Below are positions 32,363 through 41,578 of a stretch of 64,000 bases of DNA, piece by piece. The position numbers and the translations under genes are program-made. The notes below the pieces were generated by a model. That model was not told where the DNA came from and made no database searches. It saw nothing but the letters and a program-made list of their open reading frames with translations. The stretch comes from CBDBZX01 sp965213645 (GTDB lineage: Bacteria; Deinococcota; Deinococci; Deinococcales; Trueperaceae), in the NCBI GenBank assembly GCA_965213645.1, contig CBDBZX010000008.1, positions 186,001-250,000 on the forward strand, read 5' to 3'. Positions within the stretch are counted from its first letter, which is position 1, and each line of letters opens with the position of its first letter.

Positions 32363-33892
32363 TTAGCTCGAGGGTGCAACTTCCAAACGCGGCCTTCTCT
32401 GTCTATCCGCCGCTGTGCTCGGCACCGCCTCTGGCACGCTGCCAATCCCGAGCCCGATGAGCGCCCAGATGAGCGGGTCAACGTTTTGCGTGGCAAACCA
32501 GAACATCCCGTAGAGCAGATACGTCGCGAGCGCTAAGAGCGTGGCGAGGGCGAGCGGGGTGTGCGCCTGGTAGAGCAGCTTGGCGCAGGAGAGCAAGAAA
32601 CCTATAAAGAGGAGCATGGCGGGGATGCCGCTGGCGAAGGCGATATCTAAAAAATAATTATGAACGCCGTAAGGGTTCATCGCGGTGAGGGTTAAGTCGC
32701 CTGTTTCGGGGTCCGTGTAGATGGCGAGCTTGCCGACGCGCAGCGCGTCTTGTGCAGCGTCTTCGGACAAAAACTCGCGCATGAGCGTGGCCGCTTGCTC
32801 GGGCGTCGCGAGCGGCCACACGACGTTGGCGAGCGCGTAAGCGCCGTGACCCGTCAAGGGGCGCTCTACAATCGCTTTAGCCGCGACGTTCCAAAGAACC
32901 ATGCGGTGCGAGACGTTGGGGTCTTCGCCCTGCACCGCCGCGCCGAAACGTCCCATGCGAAACTGCGCGTGAGATGAGGTTTGTACCACGCCAAAGCCTG
33001 CCGTGAACGCAAGGGTGCTGAGCAGGAGCACGCGCTTGCGGTAGCGCTGGGTGTAGAAGATGTAGCCGACGAATACACTCAGCGTCATGACGGCGGCGAG
33101 CAGCCCAGCCCGTCCGCCACTGGCAACTAACGCGGCTGCTAAAACTGTGATGAGCACCGCGTCTATGAGGCGAAGCTGCGCCGCAAGTGCCCGCCAAGAG
33201 AACCAAAAGACCAGCGCGACGCCTACAAAAGCCGACACAAACGCCTGATGGCCCATCGACGCCAAGAGGTTTGTGCGAAGCTGCGTCTGTGGGTCTAAAA
33301 GCGACATCGGCTCGAAGCCGTGCGCTTCGGTGAGCGTCCAGAGGCCGACCAAAACTGCGCCACCTATCATTAGGCTCAGGGGAACGCGCAGCGGTAACAC
33401 GCGGCTCGAGGCCAACACCGCCGCAATCAGCGCCAAGCTGTACCAGGCGCTCTCCAAGAGCTTAATTGCCACGCTCTCCGCCTGATTGCTCAGGAAGGGC
33501 AGGCCAAAGTTGAGGTTCGCGGGGCTGAACAAGCTAGCAGTAATAAGCGCTAGAATAAACGCGCCGAGCCACACAAAGGTGGAGCGTGCTCGAGACGATA
33601 CTAGCTCAGGTAACAGGTCAGAAAAGGGCGTTCCCGCTCCTCGCAACTGCCTAGCTCGCCAAACGACTAACCCAGCGCCCAACGTCCAGAGCAGCGCGAA
33701 GGTAATGACCTTAGGCACAAGCGTCTCGACCTGCTCTTCTTCACGAAAATCCGCAATCGACGTGGGAAAGGCCCGCACGAGCGCGTCAGGCAGGCGTCCA
33801 AGTGGAAATACAATAAAGATGAGGGACCAGAAGATAACGTGTAAGGTACGTTCCCAGGTATTCTCTGGCGTATTTTCGGTAGTGTTAGTCAT
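32363..33892 (-). CDS. O-antigen ligase/polymerase-family membrane protein
   Basis: A 509-residue protein with about twelve hydrophobic helices. The Wzy_C signature is seen as ASGGRAGLLAAVMTLSVFV followed by the large loop with SHRMVLWNVAAKAIVERPLTGHGAYAL and, later, YGVHNYFLDIAFASGIPAMLLF; the conserved Arg and His of ligases (RxG, HN) are present. Such enzymes transfer or polymerise glycans at the outer face of the inner membrane. Which polymer is unknown. No glycan cluster surrounds it. Confidence 0.82.
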   Translation of the reverse strand: MTNTTENTPENTWERTLHVIFWSLIFIVFPLGRLPDALVRAFPTSIADFREEEQVETLVPKVITFALLWTLGAGLVVWRARQLRGAGTPFSDLLPELVSSRARSTFVWLGAFILALITASLFSPANLNFGLPFLSNQAESVAIKLLESAWYSLALIAAVLASSRVLPLRVPLSLMIGGAVLVGLWTLTEAHGFEPMSLLDPQTQLRTNLLASMGHQAFVSAFVGVALVFWFSWRALAAQLRLIDAVLITVLAAALVASGGRAGLLAAVMTLSVFVGYIFYTQRYRKRVLLLSTLAFTAGFGVVQTSSHAQFRMGRFGAAVQGEDPNVSHRMVLWNVAAKAIVERPLTGHGAYALANVVWPLATPEQAATLMREFLSEDAAQDALRVGKLAIYTDPETGDLTLTAMNPYGVHNYFLDIAFASGIPAMLLFIGFLLSCAKLLYQAHTPLALATLLALATYLLYGMFWFATQNVDPLIWALIGLGIGSVPEAVPSTAADRQRRPRLEVAPSS

Positions 33893-34115
33893 CTTGAAAG
33901 GGTGCGCTTTCTATAAGAGCATGTTGAGGTGGAACGTTGAATAGAACCGCTGTTCCTCTTTCCAGCTTACCGCCTCTCTTGTGTGAAAGATTATGCTCAC
34001 GTCACCGTCTCCACCAGTTGTTTGTCGTTATATCGGTCGTCGTTCATTCCGGCAAGTTTCATGTTCGTCGCTCGCTTGACGCTCTTCATCCTACGCGGTA
34101 GACTCATGAGCGCTT

Positions 34116-34191
34116 GGGGCTGTGGCGCAGTTGGGAGCGCGCGTGAATCGCACTCACGAGGTCGGGGGTTCGAATCCCCCCAGCTCCACCA
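34116..34191 (+). tRNA. tRNA-Ala (anticodon CGC)
   Basis: A 76-nt cloverleaf including encoded CCA. Acceptor GGGGCTG pairs with CAGCTCC, including the G3:U70 pair that identifies alanine tRNAs. The D stem is GCGC/GCGC, the anticodon stem CGTGA/TCACG with loop ATCGCAC (CGC at 34149-34151), and the T arm GGGGG-TTCGAAT-CCCCC. It reads GCG codons. A hairpin terminator follows. Confidence 0.97.
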
Positions 34192-34212
34192 AGAAAAGCC
34201 CGTTTAGCACCG

Positions 34213-34249
34213 AAAAGAAATCCTCTAGTTTGGCTAGGGGATTTCTTTT
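34213..34249 (+). terminator. terminator after tRNA-Ala
   Basis: AAAAGAAATCCTCTAG pairs with CTAGGGGATTTCTTTT across loop TTTGG, a 16-bp stem with one weak pair, ending in a T-rich arm. It also faces the 3' end of the convergent kynureninase gene at 34296, so it may serve both directions. Confidence 0.75.
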
Positions 34250-34295
34250 AGCCTCGGTTGAGATGGGGGCTCGAGCCGAAACCATTTCCAAAAAC

Positions 34296-35477
34296 CTAAT
34301 TCACCTGCTGCTCAACCTCTACCCCTTTGTAACTACCGCTTGCTAGTAGCGCTTTCAAAATCCTGACAACTTCGCCCAGCTCTTCTTCAGTGTTGTAGAG
34401 CGCTGTGGGCGCGAGCCGCAAGAGGTTGGGCTGGCGGTAATCGGGAACGATGTCGCGTGCTCGCAGGGCGGCGCTAAGCTGCTTGGCGTCGGGGTGTTCT
34501 AACACGATATGCCCCCCGCGCTCAGCGTGGTTGCGCGGTGTGCGCAGGGTCATTTCAGGTAGGTGTTCGTCCGCTAACGCAATGAGGTAGTCCGTGAGCT
34601 CTAAAGAGCGCTTACGAACCTCTTCGGTGCTGACCTCTTCGAAGAGCGCTAGGGCCCCCTCGAGCCCCCCCAGCGCCAAGATGCTCGGCGTGCTGATTTG
34701 GTACGCCCCTGCGCCTGCTGCTGGAGTAAAATCACGGTTCATCTCGAACTGCGTCCCCTTGTCATTCCCCCACCAGCCCGGCAGCCCCGGTTTGAGATGA
34801 TGGTGCTTCTCATGAACAAATAAGCCGCCCGGCGCACCCGGTCCGGCGTTGAGATACTTGTACGAGCACCAGACCGCGAAGTCCGCGCCCGCCTCATGAA
34901 AGGCGTGCGGCACTGCGCCAATCGAATGCGCCGCGTCCCAACCAACCGCAATGCCTCTTTCTTTGGCTAGCGCCGTGACTACTTCGACGTTCAAAAGTTG
35001 ACCGCTCCGGTAGAGGACGGTGGGGAGTACTGCGAGGGCGATGTCATCCGTTAAGGCGGCTTGAATGTCATCGGGGTGAAGGGTATGGGAATTTCTGTGG
35101 GGAATCAGTTTGAGCTCTGCGCCCGTACGCTCCGTCCAAGCCTGCAGCGCATAGAGGTCGCTCGGAAAGTCGAGCGAGGTAGCGAGCAGGTTGCGTTTTC
35201 GCCCCTCGGGTTGATAAAAGGTGGCGAGTAGCGCGTGCAAGTTGCCCGTCAGTGTGCCTGTGGCGATGACCTCGCTCGGTTTCGCGCCGACGAGTTTAGC
35301 GAGCGCGGGGGAGAGCCTTTCCGCTAAGCCAAACCACTCCTCCCAAGCGTTCACACCGTAGTATTGCCACTGCTTGAGCCGCCGTTCGATTGCCGCTTGC
35401 GCCCCATACGTGAGCGGCCCGAGTGAATTTCCGTCTAAGTAAATCCCTTTAGGCAGTAAGAACGCCTCTCGTTTCAT
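34296..35477 (-). CDS. kynU: kynureninase
   Basis: A 393-residue fold-type I PLP enzyme that cleaves kynurenine to anthranilate and alanine. The start YLDGNSLGPL, substrate region LDFPSDLYALQAW, the Asp of VGWDAAHSIGAVPHAF and the PLP-binding Lys207 in CSYKYLNAGPGAPGGLFVHE are all in place. It lies 17 bp behind kynurenine formamidase, so the two form a kyn operon for tryptophan degradation. Tryptophan 2,3-dioxygenase, the first enzyme, is not in the window. Confidence 0.94.
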   Translation of the reverse strand: MKREAFLLPKGIYLDGNSLGPLTYGAQAAIERRLKQWQYYGVNAWEEWFGLAERLSPALAKLVGAKPSEVIATGTLTGNLHALLATFYQPEGRKRNLLATSLDFPSDLYALQAWTERTGAELKLIPHRNSHTLHPDDIQAALTDDIALAVLPTVLYRSGQLLNVEVVTALAKERGIAVGWDAAHSIGAVPHAFHEAGADFAVWCSYKYLNAGPGAPGGLFVHEKHHHLKPGLPGWWGNDKGTQFEMNRDFTPAAGAGAYQISTPSILALGGLEGALALFEEVSTEEVRKRSLELTDYLIALADEHLPEMTLRTPRNHAERGGHIVLEHPDAKQLSAALRARDIVPDYRQPNLLRLAPTALYNTEEELGEVVRILKALLASGSYKGVEVEQQVN

Positions 35478-35494
35478 AAGGTACGCCCCACAGT

Positions 35495-36112
35495 TTATCT
35501 TTCCGGCCTAGTGAGGACCGCCCGCACGGGTGAAGCGTCGGCGTCGGGCAAGTTGAGCGGCAAGCAGATGAGGTGATAGCGCCCCTCGTCCACGCCCTGC
35601 AAATTGAGTCCCTCGACGATGTAAATGCCTGTTTCCGCACAAGCGTTGTGAACGGGCAAGTCCTTACTGTTAAATTTATCTACGCTCGGGCTGTCGATAC
35701 CCACGACTTTCACGCCTCGTTCGGCAAGGGTGTGAATCAGCTCAGCGGTGAGCGCGGTGAAGTCCTCGGGAAACTCGGGCCACACGTCAGGTTGTCCGGT
35801 GAAGAAGAGGATTCGTTCTGGCAGCTTGTCAAAGTGCGAGATTGTCTCAGCGGGTACGGCGTCATAGGCGAGCGTGTGTAAAACCTGCGCGTCGCCGATG
35901 AGAAGGTCTAAAGGAACCGTGCCGAGCTTGTCACCCTCGTTGGTGTAGTGATAGGGCGCGTCCAGATGCGTGCCGACGTGGGTCGTCGTTTTTATCGCCA
36001 TGATGTTGACGGGCGAGCCGTCCCTCATGTTGGCGGTGTCTTTGAGTTTGAAGTCGGTGTCGCCGGGCCAGGTGGGGGATTTGGTTTTGAGGGCTCTGGT
36101 GATGTCTATCAT
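35495..36112 (-). CDS. kynB: kynurenine formamidase (arylformamidase)
   Basis: A 205-residue member of the cyclase family (PF04199). The metal-binding signature TTHVGTHLDAPYHY, the start WPGDTDF and the later VGIDSPSVDKF match bacterial KynB, which hydrolyses N-formylkynurenine. Gene order kynB-kynU with a 17-bp gap supports the call. A TAAACT box 5 nt before ATG 36112 suggests a leaderless operon transcript. Confidence 0.92.
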   Translation of the reverse strand: MIDITRALKTKSPTWPGDTDFKLKDTANMRDGSPVNIMAIKTTTHVGTHLDAPYHYTNEGDKLGTVPLDLLIGDAQVLHTLAYDAVPAETISHFDKLPERILFFTGQPDVWPEFPEDFTALTAELIHTLAERGVKVVGIDSPSVDKFNSKDLPVHNACAETGIYIVEGLNLQGVDEGRYHLICLPLNLPDADASPVRAVLTRPER

Positions 36113-36117
36113 GCTTT

Positions 36118-36123
36118 AGTTTA
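36118..36123 (-). promoter_or_regulatory. -10 box, leaderless promoter of kynB-kynU
   Basis: TAAACT on the minus strand, 5 nt before the kynB ATG. Confidence 0.45.
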
Positions 36124-36253
36124 ACGTTTAGGTTTAAGGAGGAAAGGGGGCTCGAGCCAAACCTCACGCTTAACGGATGGCTCAAAAATCGAATGGTTGC
36201 GGGTCAAGTTACTAAACCCACTGAACGTTATTAAAATCGTAATGCACTTGTAC

Positions 36254-36259
36254 TACAAT
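36254..36259 (+). promoter_or_regulatory. -10 box, leaderless promoter of the RelB-type antitoxin
   Basis: TACAAT, 7 nt before ATG 36267, without a Shine-Dalgarno sequence. The same hexamer stands before the mazE and HNH-like genes. Confidence 0.55.
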
Positions 36260-36266
36260 ATGAAAT

Positions 36267-36518
36267 ATGAGTAAAACTGACCAAATTCAAGTACGCATCA
36301 ACCCTGAAACCAAAGCCGCAGCCGAGGCTGTGTTCGCTAAGTTGGGCATTAAGCCTAGCGAAGCGGTGCGCATGTTTTATCATCATGTCGAGCTAAATCA
36401 GGGTATTCCGTTCGCTGTACGTGTGCCTAACGCTGAAACGCTTCGAGCTATTGAAGATATAGAAGAGAACCGCAACCTTGTAAGGCATGATCTCGAGGGT
36501 TTCAAACAGTTTTTGTAA
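36267..36518 (+). CDS. RelB/DinJ-family antitoxin
   Basis: An 83-residue ribbon-helix-helix antitoxin. The N-terminus KTDQIQVRINPETKAAAEAVF, then LGIKPSEAVRMFYHHVELNQGIPF, is typical of RelB/DinJ, followed by an acidic toxin-binding tail ending RHDLEGFKQFL. It should repress its own promoter and bind a YafQ/RelE-type toxin. The toxin gene that follows is truncated, so the antitoxin is now an orphan. Confidence 0.88.
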   Translation: MSKTDQIQVRINPETKAAAEAVFAKLGIKPSEAVRMFYHHVELNQGIPFAVRVPNAETLRAIEDIEENRNLVRHDLEGFKQFL

Positions 36519-36524
36519 GAGTGA

Positions 36525-36734
36525 TTGGCTTTGCGTAACGTCGTCACAACCTCTGCTTTTCGCAAAGACACGAAGTGTATGAGAAAGCGTGGCGAAGACC
36601 TCTGGAAGTCTGGAGAGATGAAGGGAAAAATTGCTGAACTAGATGTGGTCGCGGGTTTTTCTATTTGCGAGTATTTTTTCTATTTGCTTCCACTGTTCCG
36701 TCGGGCTCGGCGCAGGTCGTATTTCTGGCTTTGA
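36525..36734 (+). pseudogene. truncated YafQ/RelE-type toxin
   Basis: After the antitoxin, the reading frame begins LRNVVTTSAFRKDTKCMRKRGEDL, a good match to the N-terminus of YafQ-type mRNA interferases of about 90 residues. Homology is lost after roughly 25-30 residues, and the conserved C-terminal catalytic part (the HIEPDWLLIY-like end) is absent. The remainder runs antisense through the end of the next gene. The toxin was probably cut when the HNH-like gene arrived. Confidence 0.7.
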
Positions 36735-37748
36735 AGAAGGTGGAATAGAAGTAACTTCTTTCATCTCGTCATCATAGAACAGCATATCTCTGTTACGAAA
36801 TAAAAAGCTAGGAACTTCCCCTTTTCCATTCGGGGTAAACTCGAGATTGACGAGTTTTGGGTTTGCTCGAAACTCCTCTTCCAAAAGTTTTGCGAATTTA
36901 ATTGGGTTCCAAGAGGCATATCGCAAAGAGGAGCTGGCTATATCTACAAAAAGTACCTCAGGTAGGTCTTTCCGCTCGAGGAACCAATAGCGAGGATTTC
37001 TTAAAAGGCTGCGCCGATACGCTACTGCAACATAAAGCTCTACATATTGAGGAAAGGTTAATTTTCTTCCTTTCGCTCTATCCAGGTAATCACCGTAGAA
37101 ACGGCGACTTGTACCAAGGTCCTCAAAAGCGACTATAAAGCCAACAGAACCTACTTGAATAGCAAAGGTTTTATGGGTGGTATTATCGTAATGAGAGAAG
37201 TTGAAGGGCAGCGACGGATCATTTTCATTTAAGTTAATAATGAGTACCGAGTAGGGAACTGGGTCTAAAATTTCAACAGTTCCTCTTACCGCGCCGAGCA
37301 TCATGTAGGGGGCAAAATCGCGCTCGACTTGTTCTGGATGCCAAATTCCCCGAGAGTCTTTACCAGGGTTTGCTTGCATTGTAAGCTCTTTGAATCTAAG
37401 GGCGAGATAAATCTTAGCTACCCACAAAAAGATAGTTTGCTCATCTAGCGCTTTTACCGCATCGTATCCTTTAGCGGTAGCTACGCTCATCTTATCTTCT
37501 AGCTGCTTACCGAGATGATCTCTGTTGCACTCTAGGCAAGCTCGTAATTTGAGCCTTTCAAATGTACTCATTCTTCCATTAGCTAAAGGAAGGCGCTCTT
37601 TCCAGAGGTTGTAACGGCGTAAAAGCCATTCGGGAAAAATATGCTCGCTAGTCAAGTTTTCAGTGCCCCCACAAAGAAAGCACATTTTACCCTTGGCGGC
37701 TGCGTATTCGTGTGGAAATGTCCAAACAAAATTCTTATTGATGAGCAT
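36639..37748 (-). CDS. HNH-like zinc-motif protein, candidate nuclease
   Basis: A 369-residue protein with an N-terminal HNH-type motif: CFLC (Cys23, Cys26), SEHIFPEWLL (His36), and CLECNRDHLG (Cys71, Cys74, Asn75). The remaining 290 residues are unlike any domain I know, containing an aromatic-rich middle and a Pro/Ser-rich stretch near residue 345. Base composition is clearly AT-rich (23 and 27 G+C in two 60-nt lines counted), unlike its neighbours. It lies against a truncated toxin, suggesting acquisition by transfer. Single HNH genes of this type occur in accessory islands and may be defence nucleases, but that is inference. Start at ATG 37748, 7 nt from TACAAT. Confidence 0.65.
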   Translation of the reverse strand: MLINKNFVWTFPHEYAAAKGKMCFLCGGTENLTSEHIFPEWLLRRYNLWKERLPLANGRMSTFERLKLRACLECNRDHLGKQLEDKMSVATAKGYDAVKALDEQTIFLWVAKIYLALRFKELTMQANPGKDSRGIWHPEQVERDFAPYMMLGAVRGTVEILDPVPYSVLIINLNENDPSLPFNFSHYDNTTHKTFAIQVGSVGFIVAFEDLGTSRRFYGDYLDRAKGRKLTFPQYVELYVAVAYRRSLLRNPRYWFLERKDLPEVLFVDIASSSLRYASWNPIKFAKLLEEEFRANPKLVNLEFTPNGKGEVPSFLFRNRDMLFYDDEMKEVTSIPPSSKPEIRPAPSPTEQWKQIEKILANRKTRDHI

Positions 37749-37755
37749 TGAATAT

Positions 37756-37761
37756 ATTGTA
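37756..37761 (-). promoter_or_regulatory. -10 box of the HNH-like gene
   Basis: TACAAT on the minus strand, 7 nt before ATG 37748; no Shine-Dalgarno sequence. Confidence 0.45.
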
Positions 37762-37870
37762 TGAGAAGTTTTCTGTTTGTAAAGGTTAGCAAGTGACCGA
37801 AATACTTTTGGCGAGACGGTTGCATAATTTTTTATTGTGCTCGAGCCTTTCCACCCCTCCCCAAAAACTT

Positions 37871-37876
37871 TATACT
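37871..37876 (+). promoter_or_regulatory. -10 box of the adenine deaminase gene
   Basis: TATACT, 5 nt before ATG 37882; no Shine-Dalgarno sequence, leaderless pattern. Confidence 0.5.
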
Positions 37877-37881
37877 AACCA

Positions 37882-39523
37882 ATGGAGCAACCCTCTTTTC
37901 TAACCGGTAACTTGGTTGACGTTCATACGGGTGAAATTTACCCGGCGAGGCTCGAGCTAGCTAACGGTTTCATCACCCGCATCACCCGCGAAGCTGGCCC
38001 CTTTGAACACTACCTCTTGCCCGGTTTCGTAGACGCCCACGTTCATATCGAGAGTTCGATGCTGCCGCCGAGCGAGTTCGCGCGGCTCGCCGTGCGCCAC
38101 GGGACGGTGGCGACGGTGAGCGACCCACATGAGATTGGCAATGTGTTGGGCGTACGGGGTGTCCAGTTCATGTTGGAAAACGCGGAGGCGAGCCCCTTGA
38201 CGATGTGTTTGGGTGCGCCGCCCTGTGTGCCTGCGACGACGTTTGAGACGGCGGGCGGGATCCTCGGTGCGGAAGAGGTGCGTACGCTATTGCAGGACGC
38301 TAGGATCGGTTATCTGAGCGAGGTGATGAACGTGCCGGGCGTGTTGGCGGGCGATGAAGCGTTGCTCGCTAAGATCGCAGCGCGCAAAAGCGATGGATAA
38401 ACCTATCGACGGCCACGCGCCGGGGCTGCGCGGCGAGTTGCTCACGCGCTACGTGGCGGCGGGCATCGCGACGGATCACGAGAGCGTGCTCTACGAAGAG
38501 GGTAAGGAGAAGTTGAACGCGGGGCTCAAACTCGCGATTCGCGAGGGCTCAGCGGCGAAGAACTTCGAGGCGCTTTATCCGCTACTAAATGCGTACCCCG
38601 ACAAGCTCATGTTTTGCACCGACGACCTGCACCCCGATGATTTGGAGGCAGGTCACATCAACTTGCTCGTCAAGCGCGGCCTGGCGAAAGGGGTTGACCT
38701 CATGACGCTGCTACGCGCCGCTTGTGTTACGCCTGTCGAGCACTACGGCTTAGAGGTCGGTTTGCTGCGCGAAGGCGACGCGGCGGATTTTATCGTGGTG
38801 GATGACTTGGACAGTTTCACGGTTTTAGCGACGTATCTAAGAGGTCAGCGGGTGGCTGAAAGAGGTCAAACTTATCTCCCTAGCATCCGCGTAGAGACGC
38901 CTAACCGCTTCACCGCTACGCCTAAAGCGCCCGAAGACTTCCGCGTGGTTGCTCCAGATGCGTTTCCGAAGATCAAGGTCATCGTTGCGTCGGATGGTCA
39001 GCTTGTGACGGAGCAAGAGGTCGTCACGCTACAAGTTGAAGCGGAAGGGGTCGTCGCAGATATTCAGAATGATGTTCTTAAACTCGTGATAGTCAACCGC
39101 TACGAGGACGCGCCGCCCGCCGTTGCCTTTATCAAAGGTTTCGGTCTGCAGCGCGGCGCGATCGCCTCGTCGGTCGCGCACGATTCGCATAACATCATCG
39201 CGGTAGGAACCTCTGACGAAGCGCTCTCTAAAGCGGTCAGTCTCGTGGTTGAGCAGCGCGGCGGTCTGTCGCTCGTTGACGGGGATGAGCAGGCGTGCTT
39301 AGCGCTGCCTATCGCGGGGCTGATGAGTGACCAAGACGGGTTTAGCGTGGCGGCGCACTACAGCGCGTTGAGCGCTCGCGCCAAGGCGTTGGGTTCAACG
39401 TTGCACGCACCGTACATGACACTCTCTTTTATGGCGCTACTCGTCATTCCTGAGCTGAAGCTGAGCGATAAGGGGCTCTTTGACGGCGCGCGCTTCGCGT
39501 TCACTGAGCTTTTTGAGGACTGA
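37882..39523 (+). pseudogene. ade: adenine deaminase, split by one frameshift
   Basis: Converts adenine to hypoxanthine in purine salvage. The first frame gives the metal site GFVDAHVHIESSMLPPSEFA and TVATVSDPHEIGNVLG, then stops at 38398-38400 after AKIAARKSDG. The second frame resumes with KAMDKPIDGHAPGLRG and ends normally at 39523 (MFCTDDLHPDDL, then the C-terminal GLSLVDGDEQACLALPIAGLMS). Removing one C in GCAGCGCGC near 38384 restores a single chain of about 547 residues, close to family length. All catalytic regions are intact, so the shift is very recent or a sequencing error. Confidence 0.88.
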
Positions 39524-39546
39524 GCTTTTCGAACCTGCTCTCACCT

Positions 39547-40878
39547 TCAGATGGCCTTGACCACCGAAGCCACGTCTTTAGCCACAGCTTCGATGAGCGC
39601 TCTGTCCTGCCCTTCGACCATCACGCGCACGAGAGGTTCGGTCCCGCTTGGGCGCAAATTGATGCGGCCTTGGCCCTCGAGCTTTAACGCCGCCGCCGCC
39701 ACCGCCTGACGTACCTGTTCGTGCTGGGCGACGCTCGCTTTTAGGGCAGGCTCTACGCGCACGTTGAGGAGCGTCTGCGGATACATGACGATCTCATCCA
39801 CCCAAATCTCTAAAGGCTTGTCCAACGTCCGCACCGCCGCTAACGTCTGCAACGCGCTCAAGATACCGTCGCCCGTGGGCGCTTTGTCCAGAAAGAGCAG
39901 ATGGCCCGACTGCTCGCCGCCAAGGGTGAGCTTTTCTCGGGCAAGCAGTTCGTGGACGTAGCGGTCGCCAACCGCCGAGCGGAACAGCGTGACGCCGCGC
40001 TTGCCCAGGTAGTGCTCCAGCCCCAAGTTGCCCATAACGGTCGAGACGACAGCCTGTTCCCCTCGGTGCAAGGCGCAAATGGCTAACATATGGTCGCCCG
40101 AAACGAGCCGCCCGTAGCGGTCTACGAGTAAAACTCTATCGGCGTCGCCGTCGAAGGTCGCGCCCAAGTCGAGACTGTTTTCCGCGACGTATTTTTGAAT
40201 CACATCTGGGTGAGTTGAGCCGCATTCGGTGTTGATATTGACGCCGTCCGGCTCGTTGCAGATGACGCTGACGCTTGCGCCGAGCGCCTCAAAGACCTCG
40301 GGCGCGAGCGCGTAGCTCGCGCCGTTGGCGCAGTCTAAGCCTATCTCGAGGCCGCTGAGGTCGGGGCCGTTGGCAACTAAAAAGTCGAAATAGTCGCTGT
40401 TTTCTAAGCGATTGTGCCGCCGAATTGTACCGACGTTTTCGCCCGTGATGGGTTTTAGCGTGCCCAGCTTGTCTAGGTAACGCTCGATTTCGGCCTCGAG
40501 CGCGTCCGAGAGCTTCTCCCCTTTATGATCAAAAAACTTAATCCCGTTGTCGGCAAAAGGGTTGTGTGAGGCGCTGACCACCACGCCTGCGTCGGCTCCC
40601 AACATACGGGCGAGGTATGAAACGCCAGGGGTCGGCATCACGCCTAAGCCCACCGCTTCCGCCCCGCGCGAGGCGAGCCCGGCGGAGAGCGCGTTGGCGA
40701 GCATCGGCCCGGAGCGGCGCGTGTCAGTGCCGATAAGGACAGTTGGAGCGTGCTTGCCCGCGTCCCTGAGCGCTTCGGCAGCGGCGACGCCCACCTGAAA
40801 GGCGAAGACGGCGGTCAGTGGGTCTTCACCCGCAACGCCGCGAATGCCGTCAGTTCCAAAGTAGTGTCGTGTTGTCAT
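39547..40878 (-). CDS. glmM: phosphoglucosamine mutase
   Basis: A 443-residue alpha-D-phosphohexomutase that converts glucosamine-6-phosphate to the 1-phosphate for peptidoglycan precursors. Visible sites: RHYFGTDGIRGVAG, the phosphoserine loop VVVSASHNPFADNGIKFF, metal loop ATFDGDADRVLLVD, sugar loop GGEQSGHLLF and phosphate loop NLRPSGTEPLVRVM. Start at ATG 40878 follows from a TAGAAT box 7 nt upstream; longer in-frame starts add an unconserved tail. Confidence 0.95.
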   Translation of the reverse strand: MTTRHYFGTDGIRGVAGEDPLTAVFAFQVGVAAAEALRDAGKHAPTVLIGTDTRRSGPMLANALSAGLASRGAEAVGLGVMPTPGVSYLARMLGADAGVVVSASHNPFADNGIKFFDHKGEKLSDALEAEIERYLDKLGTLKPITGENVGTIRRHNRLENSDYFDFLVANGPDLSGLEIGLDCANGASYALAPEVFEALGASVSVICNEPDGVNINTECGSTHPDVIQKYVAENSLDLGATFDGDADRVLLVDRYGRLVSGDHMLAICALHRGEQAVVSTVMGNLGLEHYLGKRGVTLFRSAVGDRYVHELLAREKLTLGGEQSGHLLFLDKAPTGDGILSALQTLAAVRTLDKPLEIWVDEIVMYPQTLLNVRVEPALKASVAQHEQVRQAVAAAALKLEGQGRINLRPSGTEPLVRVMVEGQDRALIEAVAKDVASVVKAI

Positions 40879-40885
40879 CGGCATC

Positions 40886-40891
40886 ATTCTA
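40886..40891 (-). promoter_or_regulatory. -10 box, leaderless promoter of glmM
   Basis: TAGAAT on the minus strand, 7 nt before ATG 40878; decides the start. Confidence 0.5.
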
Positions 40892-41007
40892 GCGTGAGAA
40901 AGCCCATAGGGAACGTGCAATAGTCCGCAAGAGTAAAAAGAGTAAAGGGGTGCATATCGTCCTCGCTACAGAAATCATGGCATTAAGTAAGTTGTGGTGG
41001 ACGCTCA

Positions 41008-41271
41008 TCAATCTCTGAAGATTATGACCTGTAGAGATGTAAAGAGGGTTAGAAAAGACCTCTCGCTAGGAGCTTGGCTGCGGAACGTCGGCACACTAAA
41101 GCGCGTCAGATAACGTGTGAGGTAACGCTCATTAAATTCAATACCAATAGCGTTTCCATGCGTTGCTACAGCGACGAAACCTGCGAGCGGAAAAGAGCCT
41201 TTAGCGAGAGGTAGCGTTGCGGACAGCCATCCTGCCGTTTCATCTTTCGAACAAAGCGCGTGAATAACGGC
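41008..41271 (-). other. start-less open stretch, possible gene remnant
   Basis: The 700-bp gap between glmM and the large lipoprotein gene has no clear gene. On the minus strand a frame is open for about 88 codons and reads like protein (LPLAKGSFPLAGFVAVATHG, then NAIGIEFNERYLTR) but has no usable start codon and an upstream stop. I cannot assign a family; the IGIEFNERYL end faintly recalls DNA methyltransferase C-termini. The rest of the gap shows nothing I can name. Confidence 0.3.
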
Positions 41272-41578
41272 TCACTGCGCAGTCACGTGGTTCGCAAAGC
41301 ACTTCTGTAGGAAACCGCTCCCGCTAGCTACTAATGGCTTCTCTGCGAGAAGAAAGGGATGCGCTCACTTCGCGCAGCGAAAGGTGAAAATGCTACAGCT
41401 TTAACGCTTGAAAGCAAAATAAGTTAGAAAAATTAAGAATTGGTGAACCCTTAATGTGTTGCGTGTGTGCTGCTCGATGTGAAAAACTTAACTCGGTGAG
41501 AAAAACTTAACACCTTGCAGGCTCCTCTTCGTTACCTACACCGTCCATAGGAGTCAAATCCTTGTTTGGAGGAACAAT

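Noticed and set aside
34116..34191. tRNA gene as an integration site for a genomic island
   Set aside because: No integrase and no direct repeat of the tRNA 3' end found in the flanking region.
36118..36266. Riboswitch upstream of kynB or relB
   Set aside because: Both starts show leaderless -10 boxes, leaving no leader RNA.
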